Shown one piece after another: positions 38,369-50,455 of a DNA stretch of 64,000 bases. The notes beneath the pieces are model-generated. The model did not search any database and was not told the origin of the DNA. It saw nothing but the letters and a program-made list of their open reading frames with translations. The position numbers were made by a program, and so were the translations under genes. How positions within the stretch are numbered: the stretch's first letter is position 1; the number at the start of each line of letters is the position of its first letter. The DNA lies in contig NC_064224.1 of assembly GCF_023101765.2 (NCBI RefSeq), positions 7,086,103-7,150,102 on the forward strand, written 5' to 3'. The stretch comes from Spodoptera frugiperda. Its lineage: Eukaryota; Arthropoda; Insecta; Lepidoptera; Noctuidae.

Positions 38369-39225
38369 AATAATCCAAGTTGTCTTTATCCTCGATAGAT
38401 GGCGTTGGGATCGAAATAGATCGCGCTATGGTTTCGTTACATTCATTTGGTTGGGTATCGGCCGAGCGCTTCGGTACTATCGTAGAAAAAGTGTATTATC
38501 AGTCGTATGATTATTTGTCTGTAGTGGTCCTGCTGTTTCGTATATTCTAAATTGGTTTCGTTGTATTTGTCAATTAATAAGTTTATTTGTTGGGTTTTCC
38601 TGGTTTTTTGGTTAAACTATTTAACGTAGGTTTAGTTTGATATCGATTATTAGTAGTTACTGTAGTTAGTTTTTTTAATAAAATTGTAAGTCTAATTTTT
38701 TTTTAATTAGATTAGATTTAAGTCGTTTCTTTTAAATTATTTAGTTTAAGCTTGGTTATTATAGCATAGAGGATAGGTTGTAATATAGTTTCTTTTTTAA
38801 TTGTTATAAATTCGTAATTCGTAGCTTTCTTTAGTTTTAAGTTAGTTTAAGTCCGTTTTTAAACTATTTTTTCAATGCCCTAAGTATACATCTATTAAAT
38901 TCAAACGCAGAGCTCATTATGTTGATTTTTGAAGAGTTCCCTGGAATATCTTCTACATCTCATTTTTGAAGAGATTCCGCGAGATCGGGAACTATGTGGT
39001 TAAAACCAAAAATTTGCCGGAAGTCACTATTCCACGCGAACGAAGTCGCGGGCAAAAGCTATCATATAATAAAAATGTCTCTAAGTAACTAAGTAGATAT
39101 TGTATAGATATAAAACTCCATTTTCTACTCACAAAACTTGATATTTTATCCTGTTGGTATGCAGAACCTTTTCTTTTAAGAGATGAGATGTCAATTATTA
39201 TAATGATGACAAATAAATTACGTTA

Positions 39226-39356
39226 TGCTGGGGCCACACTAATGGATATTGCCCTTTGATTATGGCGATAATTGATGTTTGTACGAACATTTAAAGTTCA
39301 TAATCGTTCATTTGTTTTCAAAATCAATGGCATATTCCATTAGTGTGGCCCCAGCA
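39226..39356. mobile_element. MITE with perfect 21-bp ends and TTA duplication
   Basis: The left end TGCTGGGGCCACACTAATGG and right end CCATTAGTGTGGCCCCAGCA are exact reverse complements over 21 bp. TTA flanks both sides (39223-39225 and 39357-39359). A 3-bp TWA duplication is the hallmark of PIF/Harbinger elements, so this 131-bp copy is probably a non-autonomous Harbinger. Confidence 0.75.
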
Positions 39357-39359
39357 TTA

Positions 39360-42300
39360 GAAAAGTAAACACCACTTCGTACGATTTTTAAACCAGGAAT
39401 ATTTGATTCTGAATTTAAAAAATGTTCGTCATTAGTACCATAAACAAGTGACACCGTAAAACAGCTGTCCGTTTCACTGGAGATATTAATTAAAAAGTTT
39501 TTATGCGAAAAAAATGGACGACGAACCACGCCTCTGGTCCAATTAAAATTCTAGCCGGATTCATTACGACACTTTATTTTTTAAGTGTTCGTTAACGAAT
39601 TCTGTCAAAACAAACGTAAATTAATTTGAATATTTTATCAGAAAAATTCTTTGATGTAAGCTGGTGTCAAATATTTTAGAGAAAAGAATTCGAAAATCAA
39701 AAGTATTATCTAGTAATTTTATTGTCTGCGGCATCATAATGACATGTTAATAAAAAAAGTAAAATGTTTTTGCAAAAAAAAACCACTTTTCTTGACGTTA
39801 AGTTACGACTGAACAAATTATTTAGTAGTTTGTAAAACAGAATTGTTCGATGGAATTCTCTAATTACGATGACTTAAGAATGACATTTATAAAGAGTAGG
39901 ATAATCAGCAGCTCACTAAAACAAAATTGGTTTTTTATTATTTCGTAGAACATTGTTTTAAATGAAAATTAATGGTGGGCATTTAATTGAACGTTCAATT
40001 CTAGGAGTATTTTTTAGGAATCATTAAATTAGCAAAAATATAAATAAAAACTACACGTGTGGGAGCTAGCGTAGATATTCTAAAACCAAACAATTTCAAT
40101 ACGGATTACATTTTGTTATGACGATTTGATTCGGAGTTCAAAGCTGAAAATTACGCATCAATCATATTTGATACAACTGAAAAATATAAAAAGATATGTG
40201 AAGACAGTATGTTTTCGTGTAAATTGTGAGAGAAACATTGATTAATATTATGAAATAAAAATTATTTCTTGTAACCGCGCTCGCTATTTATAAAAAGACG
40301 TAATAATGCGATTGATCTATTTCAATAACAACATTTGTATCTACAAACTAACAAGACTTCTTTGATTTCAGTTAAAGAAAATACGTTAAATGACAATTTA
40401 AATTTATTTAACAACAAAAAGACCAGACGTTTCACTGACAAACAAAAAAAAAATCATCAAAAATAATAAAAGTAAAAATATATTCCAATTTAAATTCGGC
40501 CATCATGAAAATATAATATAATAGCTCGAATAACAAACGTTGGAATATGAAAATGTGAATGTGGCAAAACAAAATGTAATAAATATAATTAAATTAGGTG
40601 CAACAGAAATGGCGGCTATAGCGTTGTCACGCGTAACGCACGCCAAGAATTTTAATAACCAATTTGTATTTAACAAATCTGTTTCGAACAACGCCACCGT
40701 CGATTTAGAGTTCCATCTGTTTATTTTTACTTGTTTACTGTTTCATACTGAAGTTGTGAATGTATTAAGCTGCCCCTATTGCTTCTTTAGTGATTAAGTA
40801 AACAGTATTTATTTAAAATCCAGTGATTTCGTACCTATAACTTATACGCAAGAAAGTAATCTCGATTATCCCGAGATTTTATTAGTTTTTTTAAGGTCTT
40901 AGTCGCTCGTGCGGTTATGAATAGGCCCCCGCGTGTCTTGAAACCAGTCCAGTTATGTCGTACAACATTTACGTGGGTAGGTAAACCGTTGAAAATAATT
41001 AAATGTTTTCTTATACAACGCGTTATTTGTTACTGTTAGATTTTTTTCTAGGCTTGCTTGTCTCAATGACAATTTTAGAAAATAATTTTCTCTGAAGTGT
41101 GTTTTATCAGTTCAATACAGTATTATGAGATTACATTCGATTACTTTCCGATACTAATTTACTTCGTACATAATTAGGTACGGAACCACACATACAAATT
41201 AATTTCCCGCCGTCTCAAATCTTACTCAAGAGTCGGGAGCTAAATTACAAATGGCGTCTTCCTGAGTTAATTGAATGTTCCTTGGATAAATCAGAATTAA
41301 TATGCGCGCTCTGAAACCGGATTGGATTGTTATTGCTCTGTTAGCTTGGCTTTGATGCGTTTGAGTAATGGAACGCACGCGCGCTCGTACGTCGCGGCCA
41401 TAGAGATTGCCGCGCTTTTCTTTCTTTCTTTTTTCTAAAAATACAAGGCAGATTGTCTTTTTCCTAAATTGAGTTCTTATTTTGAATCTGCTGTCATATT
41501 TGTCTCCTTGTTATCGTTTGTTTGGGCGGACTGTTCGTTGTTAACTGTTGTTATTTATAATTTCAACAATAACAACAATGGCGCCCATCCAAAACGTATT
41601 TTATTAAATTGTACCAGTTGTTGTCATAATTACATTTGACCAGTTATAGAAGTATTAGGTTTTTCAGAAATTGGTGCCTAATAAGTATATCAAAAGTAAA
41701 ACAATGATTAACAGCATAAATGAATGCCAAATAAAACGTCACTGAATGTAATTAGTGCATTTATTTTATTCGAAAATAGTGATCAGCCCCCACTGGAGCC
41801 CGTGGAGGTAATTTGTCACATACAAGCAACCAGACGCGTCACGGGCCCAAATGATTTATCGCCGTCCGAACAGACAAAGACTTCTCCAAATAGGCCCCCT
41901 CGTAAAGCAAACACTCAATTTAAAGGTAATTACTAAAGGAAAATAACCCCTAAAGAGTATGTGCAAAAAGATTATTTTCGTCGGCAAAAATTTCGGCGTA
42001 AGTCGAGTGTCAACGGGTGCGGATGTGTTCGGAGACATTCCTCGACTAATTGTATGTATCGCGGCGCACAGAACACATTTGTCAATTGTCGCCCTCCTCC
42101 CTTGTAACGGGACATAATTAGTTACTCAACTATTTCGGGAACGCTTTGACGGCTTATTAAGATTTCAAATTGAACACAAATTAGGTGTCATGCCTCCATG
42201 ATTACTAACCTATGATTTGTTCTCGTTCGGGACATTGAAAAAGTCGTATGTCGACGCGTCGACAGTCTCGTTTTCCGGACATCAAAAAGCTATCTTTTAA

Positions 42301-44260
42301 ACGGGATTTGTTGATTGTTGGGGCTTAAAAATAGATGATTGTTGTGTCAAACATGCTGTTATCTGAATATATCAACCAGTTCTAGTCAGCTGGTGCGGAT
42401 TTGTTAGACAAATGTGTAGTTTTCAAAACATGGAATTAATAAAGGTACATTAACAACGCTAGTTTGTTTTCACAGGAGCTGGTCTATTCAGAAGACCCGG
42501 TGCTCTGGTGCTAATGGTAGTTTTGGTGAAGCAAGTACCCCACACTCCTTAGTCTCTCTTCAAAATCCTTTGAAAATTTCCCCTCATCATTGCAAAAGGG
42601 ACTCAACATAACTAGTGAAAATCACCTCTCTGCTTGCCTTTTCGTGGAATCTGAAACGTAACGTTATGTTAAATAACTATTCACTAAATAAATCCCATGT
42701 TTACCAACACAAACACGTGTTTCACCAATCCAAACCTAATTAAAACACAATAATCTTTTTAAATTGAGCCAATGTTGCCACATGTTTAAATATCACCCAA
42801 CTAATCAGGGAACGTCATTGATCGATTCAACTCGATTCTCGATTCCCAAGCAGTGCCATCTGTGTACAAACGAAAGATCTCTCGGTGACAAGCGTACAAA
42901 TCGATCCGACGCATCGACTTTTTATAGAAACACTCGATTGTTGTGAAAACGAATCGATTAATTTGTGTTCAAGATGGAACGAAGTATTCGATTTTTCATT
43001 CGATACTTATTTTTTCTGATGAAAACAATGTATTGCTTCGAATTGCTTTAAATTAGTTTAATTTAGGTGGTAATCGAGTGATCGAGGAATGTTTTTCAAA
43101 TTGCAAGCTCTATTTAATTTTGTTTTTGTATTACTTTAAATGCATCGTAAGTACATTATTGACAGTGGTGGGACAATTTCAACAATTGGATAAATCTATA
43201 ACACATTTATTAACAACTTGTTCACGTGGCTATGTGTTTGGCCAGGGTTCGGACCTCAGAAACTTCAAAGTCGCAGAAATAGCGCATAATCTAAAATTAA
43301 ACCCATAGTTTGGTATGTGCTTGTCTTTACAGGCTTACACTATTGTAAGGACGAGCATACGACGGAAAGTACAAATAACTATAATACATCTTCAGTAATC
43401 AACACTCGTGATATTTAAAAATGCCACAATCTAAGTAAAACCACTATAAAATATTGCATCAACCACAACCACACATACTTCCATCCTACAAATTACATTC
43501 GGTGCACCCCTATCCTTTTTTTTTTCAAATCCAATGCCTTTACACGGACACCGCAACGAATCCGAACTCCGGCCCATCAATTAGTGAATACTCTCACAAC
43601 ACAGCTATCGGTTCCCGATTTTTTTCAAAAACATACGGCTTAAACCCAGCACGAAACAAAACTAGGAAGAAATGGGAAAACGTTTGCTAGAGGTGGCGAA
43701 AAAAAGTAAAAAACACTAACCATAGACACTCCGGAAATCGTTATACCGCCGTTTTGATTGCGAACGCTTGTGATCCGTTCGATTTGATTGAAAAAAAAAA
43801 ACATTCCTTTTTGTCTATGGATGCGAGGATGTGAAAAAGAGGTTTGATTAATCCATGCGATGAGTGTTGGTTTGTTTAATGTTGTGTTCTTTATTTTGTA
43901 ACTGTAAGTTTGTTAGTTATTGTCAAACATTTTAAATAATAAACTTTATATCATAAGTACACTATGAACTTCATACATAACTGTTATCAAAGGAGTCCTA
44001 CTTAGGTACATTATTATGATGTAACTCAATATGTCACTTAATATAGATGTTTCCCGATTTAGTTGTGGAAGTTGCAGCAGCATTGGACCAACTACAAGGT
44101 GGAACGCATTTCGAGAGTTTCGCTGCAAAAAGCTGCGGATACTAGCAAAGCTGAGAAAGGGAATGTGAACAACGTCGAGAATGCCTGAAAAGGCAGTGAT
44201 TAGCTAATCAATGATTACATATTATGTCATTCGTACAGTACATGCATGGTCACGTTTTTT
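39360..44260. other. Intergenic, no gene seen
   Basis: No supported gene. 41760-42150 is GC-richer and unlike any repeat here. 42810-43010 is dense in CGATT/AATCG words. Confidence 0.45.
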
Positions 44261-44268
44261 GTACCCTA

Positions 44269-44314
44269 CTCTACCGGGGTAGGTGCAGCTCTACCTACCC
44301 CGGTAGAGCTGCAC
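44269..44314. repeat. Two overlapping, alternative hairpins
   Basis: CTCTACCGGGGTAGG pairs with CCTACCCCGGTAGAG (15 bp), while GTGCAGCTCTACC pairs with GGTAGAGCTGCAC (13 bp). The two stems share sequence, so only one can form at a time. Confidence 0.8.
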
Positions 44315-44659
44315 ATAAGGACACGTAATGTAATTTGTAATTTGAACAGTACTTTTTTTCTGGCATACGCAAAAACAAAAATTTTAATGACTTATGAAAC
44401 AATCGAACGCTTTGAAACTAATTATAATAAGGTAATAAGTTCAGCAAAGTACCCTCAATAAATTAATATGAGATCACTGAATGCTCGGTTAGCGCTCGTA
44501 GCGACATCTGTACAGTTTTAGATAGAAACATTGCAAACCGAGGGTCATTGGATCGGCATGGCAGTTACCTTGCGACCGACAACACTAACTGAGCTTTACA
44601 TTCATTCAAATACAATTGAATAGATGGCACTACTGTTGCGTAACTGAAACTAATCGAAT

Positions 44660-44815
44660 GACTTTTTTTAGGGGGAAATTCATCTCATGACTTGTCCCAT
44701 TTGGGTGAAGCGAGAGGAAATCTTACTACTAAAAACCACCCCGTTCCTACTCCTACTTTTCGAACGGGAACCCCGGTAACCCGCTCGGTGGTCGACAGCT
44801 CCGGGTCGGCTAATC
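44660..44815 (-). repeat. A-tailed repeat C, copy 8
   Basis: The T run and GGGGGAAATTCATCTCATGA mark the tail end; the far edge is near GTCGACAGCTCCGGG. It has a small deletion in the middle. Confidence 0.75.
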
Positions 44816-45267
44816 GAATGGCTGGACCGGTGCTGTGCAACTTGTACTCGTACTCGATCTCATCTCATTCGCACCGCTATATAGCTTAATATCGATTCCA
44901 ACGGTTCCATAGTTTTACAGCTTAGCAATAACATCTGCGTAGCATAGCTACATAGCAAAAAAACTACATAGTAAAAATGGCTGCCGGAATCCAAAGACAA
45001 CATGATAGCGTCTAAGAGAATATTAGCGTCGAAGATTCAGTTTACACCGTTCAGCCCAATTGTGTCGGCTAACAACTTAACTTGCGCTAATTTGGAATTA
45101 TTAGTGTATTTTGTAAAATAAGACTGGCTTTTAAGTATAAAGTACTTTTTATACCTACATCTAGTCTTGGCTCAATAAAATTAATCATATAACTTATTGA
45201 ATTAGGCCCTGCATTTTATGAATAAATCTTATATATTTTTTCTTAATTTACTGTATCTAGAATGTAT

Positions 45268-45322
45268 GAAGTGTGGGAGAGCCATGCTTCGGTACGAATG
45301 GGCCAGCTCGGAGTGATACCAC
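45268..45322 (-). repeat. Dispersed repeat D, end fragment
   Basis: The stretch GGGAGAGCCATGCTTCGGTA then GAATGGGCCAGCTCGGAGTG matches the reverse of the 3' end of repeat D. Confidence 0.6.
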
Positions 45323-45457
45323 GCACTATTTTTTATTTTATTTTTTATTTATTTATTAAGGCTTACCAACTAAGATACATACAGACAATCTTAAAAATAT
45401 GGGAAACAACAGTTAGTGTATGCTCTTAAATTAAAGGTATTTAAGGTAGGTTTACTA

Positions 45458-45627
45458 TCCTACTAAAATTATAAATGGGAAAGTTTGTACATTATTTTAT
45501 TTGTTACACCTTCACGTCAAAACGGCTGAAGGGATCGAGATGAAATTTAGATTAGTAGATGGTCTGGAATAACACAGGCCACTTTTTATCTAACAGGAAC
45601 GCGGGCGAAGCCACTGGCAGAAGTTAG
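45458..45627 (+). mobile_element. Helitron-like repeat, second family
   Basis: It starts A|TCCTACTAAAATTATAAA and ends GCGGGCGAAGCCACTGGCAG then AAGTTAG, with the final CTAG mutated to TTAG. Confidence 0.55.
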
Positions 45628-45849
45628 TGGTATATAATTGTAACATAGTACCTATAACAAAGCAAGTACCACAGTTACCGTAGGTAGATAATAATCAATG
45701 CAACACCGGTTTTGTGAATTAATAACGTTTATTAATAAATAGATCTGAATAATGGGATCACGATCTAATGTTTTATTGACGAATATGTAAACAAGAAACA
45801 TAATATTATACTTAACCTCAGATTTTAATCTTCGATGCTTTTGTTTAAA

Positions 45850-46025
45850 TCTTTTTTTTATGCAGGAGTAAAATCATCTTATGATTTCTCCCGCCTTGGG
45901 TGAGGCAAGAGGAAGTGTTTAAGTTTTTACTCTTTCTGAGTAAAAACCACACCGTTCCTACTCCTACTTTGCGAGCCGGAGACCCGGTAACCCGCTAGGT
46001 AGTCCGCCGCTCCGGTTCGGGTATA
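45850..46025 (-). repeat. A-tailed repeat C, copy 9
   Basis: Core and 5' part are present, with an insertion in the GTTTAAGTTTTTACTC region. Confidence 0.75.
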
Positions 46026-46614
46026 AGCAGGATCATAGGCTACTTATTTTTCGTTTGATCATGCGGAGGAAGCCGTAAGTAAAACATAAATTCTGTGTAA
46101 CAGGAGTACCCGGAGTTTGGTGGAAAGCACAGCTTAAGTTATATCTACTTAAGATTATTAGGATTAACATAGGTAATTATCTACCTATAGAAAAGGGGGA
46201 TTGCAATGTAAATACTTTTCATTGTGTACCTGTTTCTAGACTATAAGAGCTAATTTTACAGTTATAGGTAAAACTAAAATCCTTTCATTCTATAAATATA
46301 TTCCAATTCTTCAACAACAACTAACTTTATCCTTGATAATGATTGCACAAATCTTTTACTACTACCTAACTAGCTAAATCTTAATCTTATTTTCTAGGAC
46401 ATAGAATTCAAATTTAATTGTATTCCTGTCCTAACAGTAATGTGCCACAGATAAGGTCTACTGATCTTTGTAATTGTTTTATTTTTTGTTTGTTTAAATT
46501 GATTAAGTATTGTTTATTCTGCCTATTGCCAGCCTATGTAGGTAAATTCGAGTATTGCTGACATCAGTGTGGTTTATTTTTTAGTACATAGGTAATAGGT
46601 AAGAAGTAGTACCT

Positions 46615-46805
46615 AACTTTTTTAGGGGTAGGTATAATCATCCAATGACTTCTCTCGCCTTGTGTGAGACTCTTACTGACAAAAATCCACCCCGTTCCTA
46701 CTCCTGCTTTTCTAGTCGGAGCCCCGGTAAACCCGCTAGGTAGTCCGCAGCCCCGGATCAGGCATCAGCCCTACTGGGCCCCATCTGTGGTGGTCTGATG
46801 GCTAC
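46615..46805 (-). repeat. A-tailed repeat C, copy 10
   Basis: This is a long form ending in CCATCTGTGGTGGTCTGATG. A small internal deletion removes the GAAGCGAGAGG section. Confidence 0.8.
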
Positions 46806-48210
46806 CTGGTACCTAATTAGTAGCAGTGAGTAGAAATAAATTCTTCAAAGCATAGAGAGACAAAGGGTTTTGAGCACCTACCGTTTACATTTGTGCCATC
46901 TTTAACCCGGAGCTAAGTATTAATGAGACTATTTTATAATAGGTCATAATATAATTTTTTTATTAATAAACATCTAATTTGAGACATCGTGCTCAAAAGT
47001 CATCACTTACAACCACTTATCCAGAGAAGCTACTAATCAATCAATGTTTTTCTATCAATTAAAATTACTATTTAAGTAGGAATGCTAAGAAAAAAGCCTA
47101 AATACTTTCTAAAAAAATCTCAAGCGTCTCTAGTAGATCGACCTTCATCTTGACCTTACGTAGTAATCACTATCACACTATCACTGAATTAAAACACAAT
47201 TAAGTTGCGGATATTTTTTCTCTTAGAAAAAAAAAATGTGAAGGGAATCGGCTTATACAGTAATTTGTATATCACATTAAATCGATATGGCTGACAGCTA
47301 AGACGTCTGTGCCTATTCTAAGTTAAAGAAAATAAAACATTATTGTCTTTGTGTATATTTAAAAAGTGAATCTCTTTGTCTTTGTTGTTGCGGAAAAGGA
47401 AAGTGAGGGGCGTTCGATATTCAAAAAGTGTAGTATGTTCGATAATTTGACGGAGCATTTTAAAATAAAATGGCGCCAATATTTAGCGGCATCGTTAGGT
47501 AAGGTCCAAAAGTTTTAATAATGCGTATTTAATTAATTAAACTACTATAAAATGAATAAGCGAAATGTATATTGGTTCGTACCTAATTCTTAATTACTGC
47601 AAAAAATTACATTACTAGGTACTCTATTTATTTCCGATAAAAATATACACAAAAACATTTAATTTTGAGTAATAGAAAATAATTAAGTACCTACAGTATG
47701 ATAAGTAAAATGTATTTTTGTAAATTAATAAATAAAAAGTTCTGCCTTTTACTCCAAAGAAGCTCTCAAATACTTAAAAATATAAAGTAACTTATTTCTA
47801 GACCCTATAGCCTCTATGTGCCTAGGTATATGACCTAGGTATTAAATAATTCCATAATAGTCAATACTAACACAGCTGTGGAATGCGGACTTTAGATTAA
47901 ATCTATGTCTAAGAGCTTATAGCAACGACAAATCCTGTATGTTTGCCTAGTAGGTACTAGTAGTATGCTTTTAGGCACAACTTACCTATTGCCAAAAAGA
48001 TTGGTAGTAGTTGTCTGTTTAAATAATAGCTTTTTTTAATTTGATGCAGAAGAAACTACGCCTGCTTTGTTTTCTATCTGCCAGAATATGTAATATACAG
48101 TATGTTAATATTAGGACTCACACCTTATTGTCATTAAGAGTAATATAACACGGTAAACTTATCTATACAATTGTTATTTCAACCCTTATAACACAATCTG
48201 GTTATAAAGC

Positions 48211-48378
48211 ACCAACTTCTGCCAGCGGCTTCGCCCGCGTTCCCCTGGGATAAAAAGTTACCTATATATTATTCCAGACCATAATCTACCCTTGTTCCAA
48301 ATTTCATCTCGATCCCTTCAGCCGTTTTGACGTAACGGAGTAACAAACAAACAAAGTTTCTCATTTATAGTATTGTAG
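48211..48378 (-). mobile_element. Helitron-like repeat, second family
   Basis: This reverse copy has TTCTGCCAGCGGCTTCGCCC on the plus strand and TTCATCTCGATCCCTTCAGC in the middle. Confidence 0.55.
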
Positions 48379-48605
48379 TACGACTGTACTTCCTTAGATG
48401 TACAAAAAGCATTGTTTAATTAAGTTTGTAATACGGTGGACATTACGTAGCAATATATTGATGCTATACAAAAGGACACGCGCTCGGCAGCCTTGTAAAT
48501 AATAATTATTGTAATCTTAACAACTACCTGTATTAGAATTAAACAGTGATGCTCAAACATTTCACACTAATTTTCGCACTCAGAGACATTTAATTATTAC
48601 TGTTG

Positions 48606-48725
48606 GCAGTGGTGCACATTACCGCATGTAATACCACTGCACACCAACTTTTCACTATTTATTTTATGTTATAAGTTACATTTAATAGGGGACGAATCTA
48701 ATGCTATATACTGGACACGCTAAGT
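48606..48725 (-). repeat. SINE family A, diverged body fragment
   Basis: It matches the body section (TGGTGCACATTACCGCATGTAA, TTATAAGTTACAT) with many changes and lacks the tRNA head. Confidence 0.55.
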
Positions 48726-48803
48726 TACTTCATATAAATCCCAAAGCTAATAAAAGATAGTTAATAATTATCGCGAGTTTTACTAAAACAATAATCAAGA
48801 ATT

Positions 48804-48956
48804 AAAGTTTAATCACGTAAATATAGAATATTACCTACACGATTAGTTTCAAGCCACGACAGGGGCTCATGAGTTCGCGAGCAAATTCGTGACGTTCGCT
48901 ACGTCAATCATCGTCGTAGTCGAACAGTCTCCTCAAACAGTTACGTGAATAAACTA
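48804..48956. mobile_element. Inverted-repeat element related to MITE E, diverged
   Basis: The ends AGTTTAATCACGTAA and TTACGTGAATAAACT flank a core with GTTTCAAGCCACGACAGGGG. The outer part of the E ends is replaced. Confidence 0.5.
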
Positions 48957-49088
48957 AACAGTAACGTCATATTATACGTTATACCTAACAGATAGATTAG
49001 ACTAATTTCGATATTGTATGGCAGTCATGAATCATTCTATAAATTAACTAAAGCTACATATACATATAAGTTGTTAAACTGACATGGT

Positions 49089-49240
49089 TACTAACATTAG
49101 AACTTTTTGCCCGCGTTTTGCCCTATGTCTCATTCCAGAGCAAAATCTATCCCTGTTCCAAACTTCATATCGATCCTTTCAGCCTTATCAAACAAACACA
49201 ATCTCACAAACGTTCGCATTATCAATATTAGTAAGATAGT
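49089..49240 (-). mobile_element. Helitron-like repeat, second family, degraded
   Basis: It shares the CCTGTTCCAAACTTCATATC and CGATCCTTTCAGCC blocks. Its 3' hairpin is partly deleted. Confidence 0.45.
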
Positions 49241-50036
49241 GAAGTAAGATGATTTGAAGCGAAAAGTTTGAGAATCGCTGCAATCGTGACAAGCAATAGG
49301 TCAAGTGGGAAGTATTGCATTAAATTAGTTGCTAACTGCAAACTGTTGTAGATAATCATAATTACATGTAATCTATTAACTGATCCATTTATTCATGTTT
49401 ATAGTCATTTAAGTAGTTAGTTATTTGCCTGATTACCTACGTTAAAGTAGTAATAAATTCGTTAATTAGATAAAGTAGTTTCAAGTTTTTTGTTCTCAAA
49501 ATCTAATTCGCCGTTAATGAAGCTTAGCTTCAATCTTTTAACTTGTTAATGTTACACTTTTTTTCAATCTGAAACGAATTTAATGAATTTTGATACAGAC
49601 TACGTAGTGTCGACACAAGTAGGATGTAGAATCTTTTTTGCGAAAATAACTTCCAAAATGTAACTTTCAACTCTAGGGCAGTACCTACAGGTGTTTTAGA
49701 TGCAAATATAGCAAAGGACGACATCGCATTTTTTGGAAATTGAAAGAATCGACTTAGTTTACTGGTTCCCTTTCATTAACCGTGTGTGAACGCGGATCCA
49801 CACGAGTCACGATGTGTTTTCTTTTGTTGTTGACGAGAGGTTAAAGAGACATCCTTTTGGTTACAACTAATTAGCTCACACTTGAGAACTCACGACGAGG
49901 TCTATTCAATCGGTATAGGTACCGAACCTTCGCAAGATAAATATTCTTCTCCGTCTAACTCCGGTAGTGACTACACTACGCACTAGCGTATCGATAGGCA
50001 GCGCCGATCGCTTATCATCTGGTGAAATATTATACG

Positions 50037-50320
50037 CAACGTCACGCCTTTTATCCCCGAAGGGGTTAGCAGAGGTACACATTACGGCATGTAATGCCGC
50101 TATACAATGTACACCCATTTTTTACCATTTGTGTTATAAGTCCCATGTAATAGGGGGTGAGCCTATTGCCATACATTGGGCACAATTCCAGACTCCGTGC
50201 TACTACTGAGAAATATTCGAAAAACCGAAAAAAGCTCAGTAATACTTTGCCCGACCCGGGAATCGAACCCGAGACCTTTTCCGCCAGTCGCACTTGCTAC
50301 CACTCGACCAACGAGGCAGT
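50037..50320 (-). repeat. SINE family A, full length
   Basis: A complete minus-strand copy runs from AACGTCACGCCTTTTATCCC to CGAGGCAGT. It includes the B box GGGAATCGAACCC. It ends about 135 bp before the first recognised transporter exon. Confidence 0.85.
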
Positions 50321-50455
50321 GATATATTATGTCTAGGTACACTATCAGTACGATATAATTATGTCTAGATACTCAACAGTTGTCTAAAGATTTTAGACAC
50401 AACATTTAGACCTTTCAACAGCCAGTATTGTAAAAGCTTAAATTATGCTTTACAG

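Larger units (their letters stand above)
37700..39063 (+). mobile_element. Long Helitron-like element with internal duplication
   Basis: It opens with a GTCTGTTT microsatellite (37728-37768) and GCGCTAATCTCAGAAACGGC. It closes with CGAACGAAGTCGCGGGCAAA then AGCT, both typical of moth Helitrons. A 150-bp segment is tandemly duplicated at 38069-38368. No helicase or Rep frame is present. The exact 5' end is uncertain. Confidence 0.45.
46806..50036. other. Intergenic upstream of the transporter
   Basis: Helitron-like and SINE pieces are listed separately. The missing first coding exon of the transporter should lie here or further left, but I could not identify it. Confidence 0.45.
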
